From the NCBI GenBank assembly GCA_031255115.1, contig JAIRTD010000115.1, positions 1 to 6,031 on the forward strand: a stretch of 6,031 nt of DNA, given 5' to 3'. Shown piece after piece: positions 5,378 to 6,031 of the stretch. The notes beneath the pieces were generated by a model. The model saw nothing but the letters and a program-made list of their open reading frames with translations, had not been told where the DNA came from and searched no databases. Source of the stretch: Spirochaetaceae bacterium. GTDB lineage: Bacteria > Spirochaetota > Spirochaetia > Treponematales > Breznakiellaceae. The position numbers and the translations under genes are program-made. Positions within the stretch are counted from its first letter, which is position 1, and each line of letters starts with the position of its first letter.

Positions 5378-5384
5378 AACTATA

Positions 5385-5390
5385 CCTTTC
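5385..5390 (-). promoter_or_regulatory. Shine-Dalgarno of the DbpA-domain gene
   Basis: GAAAGG lies seven bases before ATG 5377 on the minus strand, in the 32-bp gap after the sugar kinase stop. It supports the chosen start. No convincing promoter is visible in the gap, which favours read-through from the kinase gene. Confidence 0.6.
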
Positions 5391-5409
5391 TTTATAGAGA
5401 TACATTACC

Positions 5410-6031
5410 CTAAAGCATGACACAAAGAGGCAAAAAACTCAAGCCGCTGACATAGCGGCGGGCGGCGGCCTGGGCCAGATCAAGGCTTTTCCGGGGGCCA
5501 AGGCCGAGGACAGAGGCGAGGCCGTAGGCGGCGTTAAAGGTATCGCCTGAGCCTGTGGATATAGCCGGTTTTTCTACTGCCTGGGCGGGGGAGTGGAAGC
5601 AGCCTGTTTCGGAAAGGCTCAGGGCGCCGCTGCGGGAATGGATGACCACTTCGTTTACCGGGCAAGCGCCGAGTATTATGGCGGCTAACGATTCGGCGTC
5701 CTGTGTTCCCGGACAGTTCCGGGCTTCCCCGCCGTGGAGCTTGCCCGTGCCGTCCTTTTCGAGGGCCGCTCCGGCTTCCAGAGCTTCGTTGTAGTTAAGG
5801 CTGAGTATGGTCTGCCGCATCGGGGAAAAACCCCCTATGAGGGTGAGTATGTTTTTTATTTCATCACTGGTTTTCCGGCCCATGTCGCAGAGGTCAAAGA
5901 GCATGAATTTGGTCTTGTCCGTTTCTATGTTCGCCGCGCAGTACTGATAAAAACTTTTCCAGAGCCTGTCTGCAAAGCCAAGTTCGCTCCAGTTTACCAG
6001 GGCGATGAGATCGGCGTCCCGGACCATGCCT
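5410..6031 (-). CDS. PfkB-family sugar kinase (C-terminal part)
   Basis: The frame is open to the right edge. The ATG at 6027 is internal, since it sits in a conserved stretch (MVRDADLIALVNWSEL) and is preceded by a Gly codon. About 205 residues are visible, and roughly the first 100-130 of a typical 300-330-residue kinase are missing. Counting from that Met, FDLCDMGRKT (44-53) and LSLNYNEA (76-83) are PfkB-type segments. GSGDTFNAAY (159-168) is the family's second signature, with Asp162 as catalytic base and the preceding glycines as anion hole. The enzyme transfers phosphate from ATP to a sugar or nucleoside hydroxyl. The substrate-binding N-terminus is outside, so no substrate is named. 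The C-terminus (YVSGLSFLPLCVML) is shorter than usual and follows a T6 run; see findings. It is the first visible gene of the four-gene minus-strand cluster. Confidence 0.88.
   Translation of the reverse strand, partial: GMVRDADLIALVNWSELGFADRLWKSFYQYCAANIETDKTKFMLFDLCDMGRKTSDEIKNILTLIGGFSPMRQTILSLNYNEALEAGAALEKDGTGKLHGGEARNCPGTQDAESLAAIILGACPVNEVVIHSRSGALSLSETGCFHSPAQAVEKPAISTGSGDTFNAAYGLASVLGLGPRKSLDLAQAAARRYVSGLSFLPLCVML

Noticed and set aside
5410..6027. Treating ATG 6027 as the true start of the sugar kinase
   Set aside because: The ATG lies inside a conserved PfkB segment, the frame stays open to the edge, and a 205-residue protein would lack the substrate-binding N-terminus.

Overview
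This window carries ordinary chromosomal genes of a moderately GC-rich bacterium. The gene bodies are GC-rich and the spacers clearly AT-rich. A spirochaete, perhaps a Treponema, is my best guess, from the lipoprotein-style signal (…LVFA-C with a serine tether), the free-standing DbpA-type RNA-binding domain protein and the general gene style. This is an inference; nothing in the window proves the lineage. I see no rRNA, tRNA, CRISPR array, transposase or prophage gene.

Layout: (1) 1-425, minus strand: the N-terminal part of a predicted lipoprotein resembling M28-family metallopeptidases. It runs off the left edge. A 188-bp AT-rich spacer precedes it and holds a strong sigma-70-type promoter and a dyad that abuts the Shine-Dalgarno. 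(2) 614-1612, minus: trpS, complete tryptophanyl-tRNA synthetase. Its best promoter sits so close that the mRNA may be leaderless. (3) 1651-3315, plus, divergent from trpS: a Na+/phosphate cotransporter (NptA/YjbB type) with a C-terminal PhoU-like domain. (4) 3316-3398: spacer between convergent genes, with a GC hairpin and a perfect AT-rich inverted repeat. (5) 6031-3399, minus: a tightly packed four-gene set in the order PfkB-type sugar kinase (cut by the right edge), DbpA-RNA-binding-domain protein, metallo-beta-lactamase-fold hydrolase and YfcE-like phosphoesterase. The gaps are 32 bp, 6 bp and a 4-bp ATGA overlap, so these are probably one operon.

How they fit together: trpS is a translation gene, and the transporter handles phosphate. 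The operon joins a sugar kinase, an RNA-binding protein and two small metallohydrolases. It shows no obvious pathway, although kinase, phosphoesterase and glyoxalase-II-like hydrolase are all plausible in central metabolism or metabolite repair. I found no convincing unknown multi-gene system. The points most worth a second look are regulatory: the leaderless trpS start, the -35 sequence shared by the two divergent genes, the dyad beside the peptidase ribosome binding site, and the RNA-binding protein that lacks its usual helicase.
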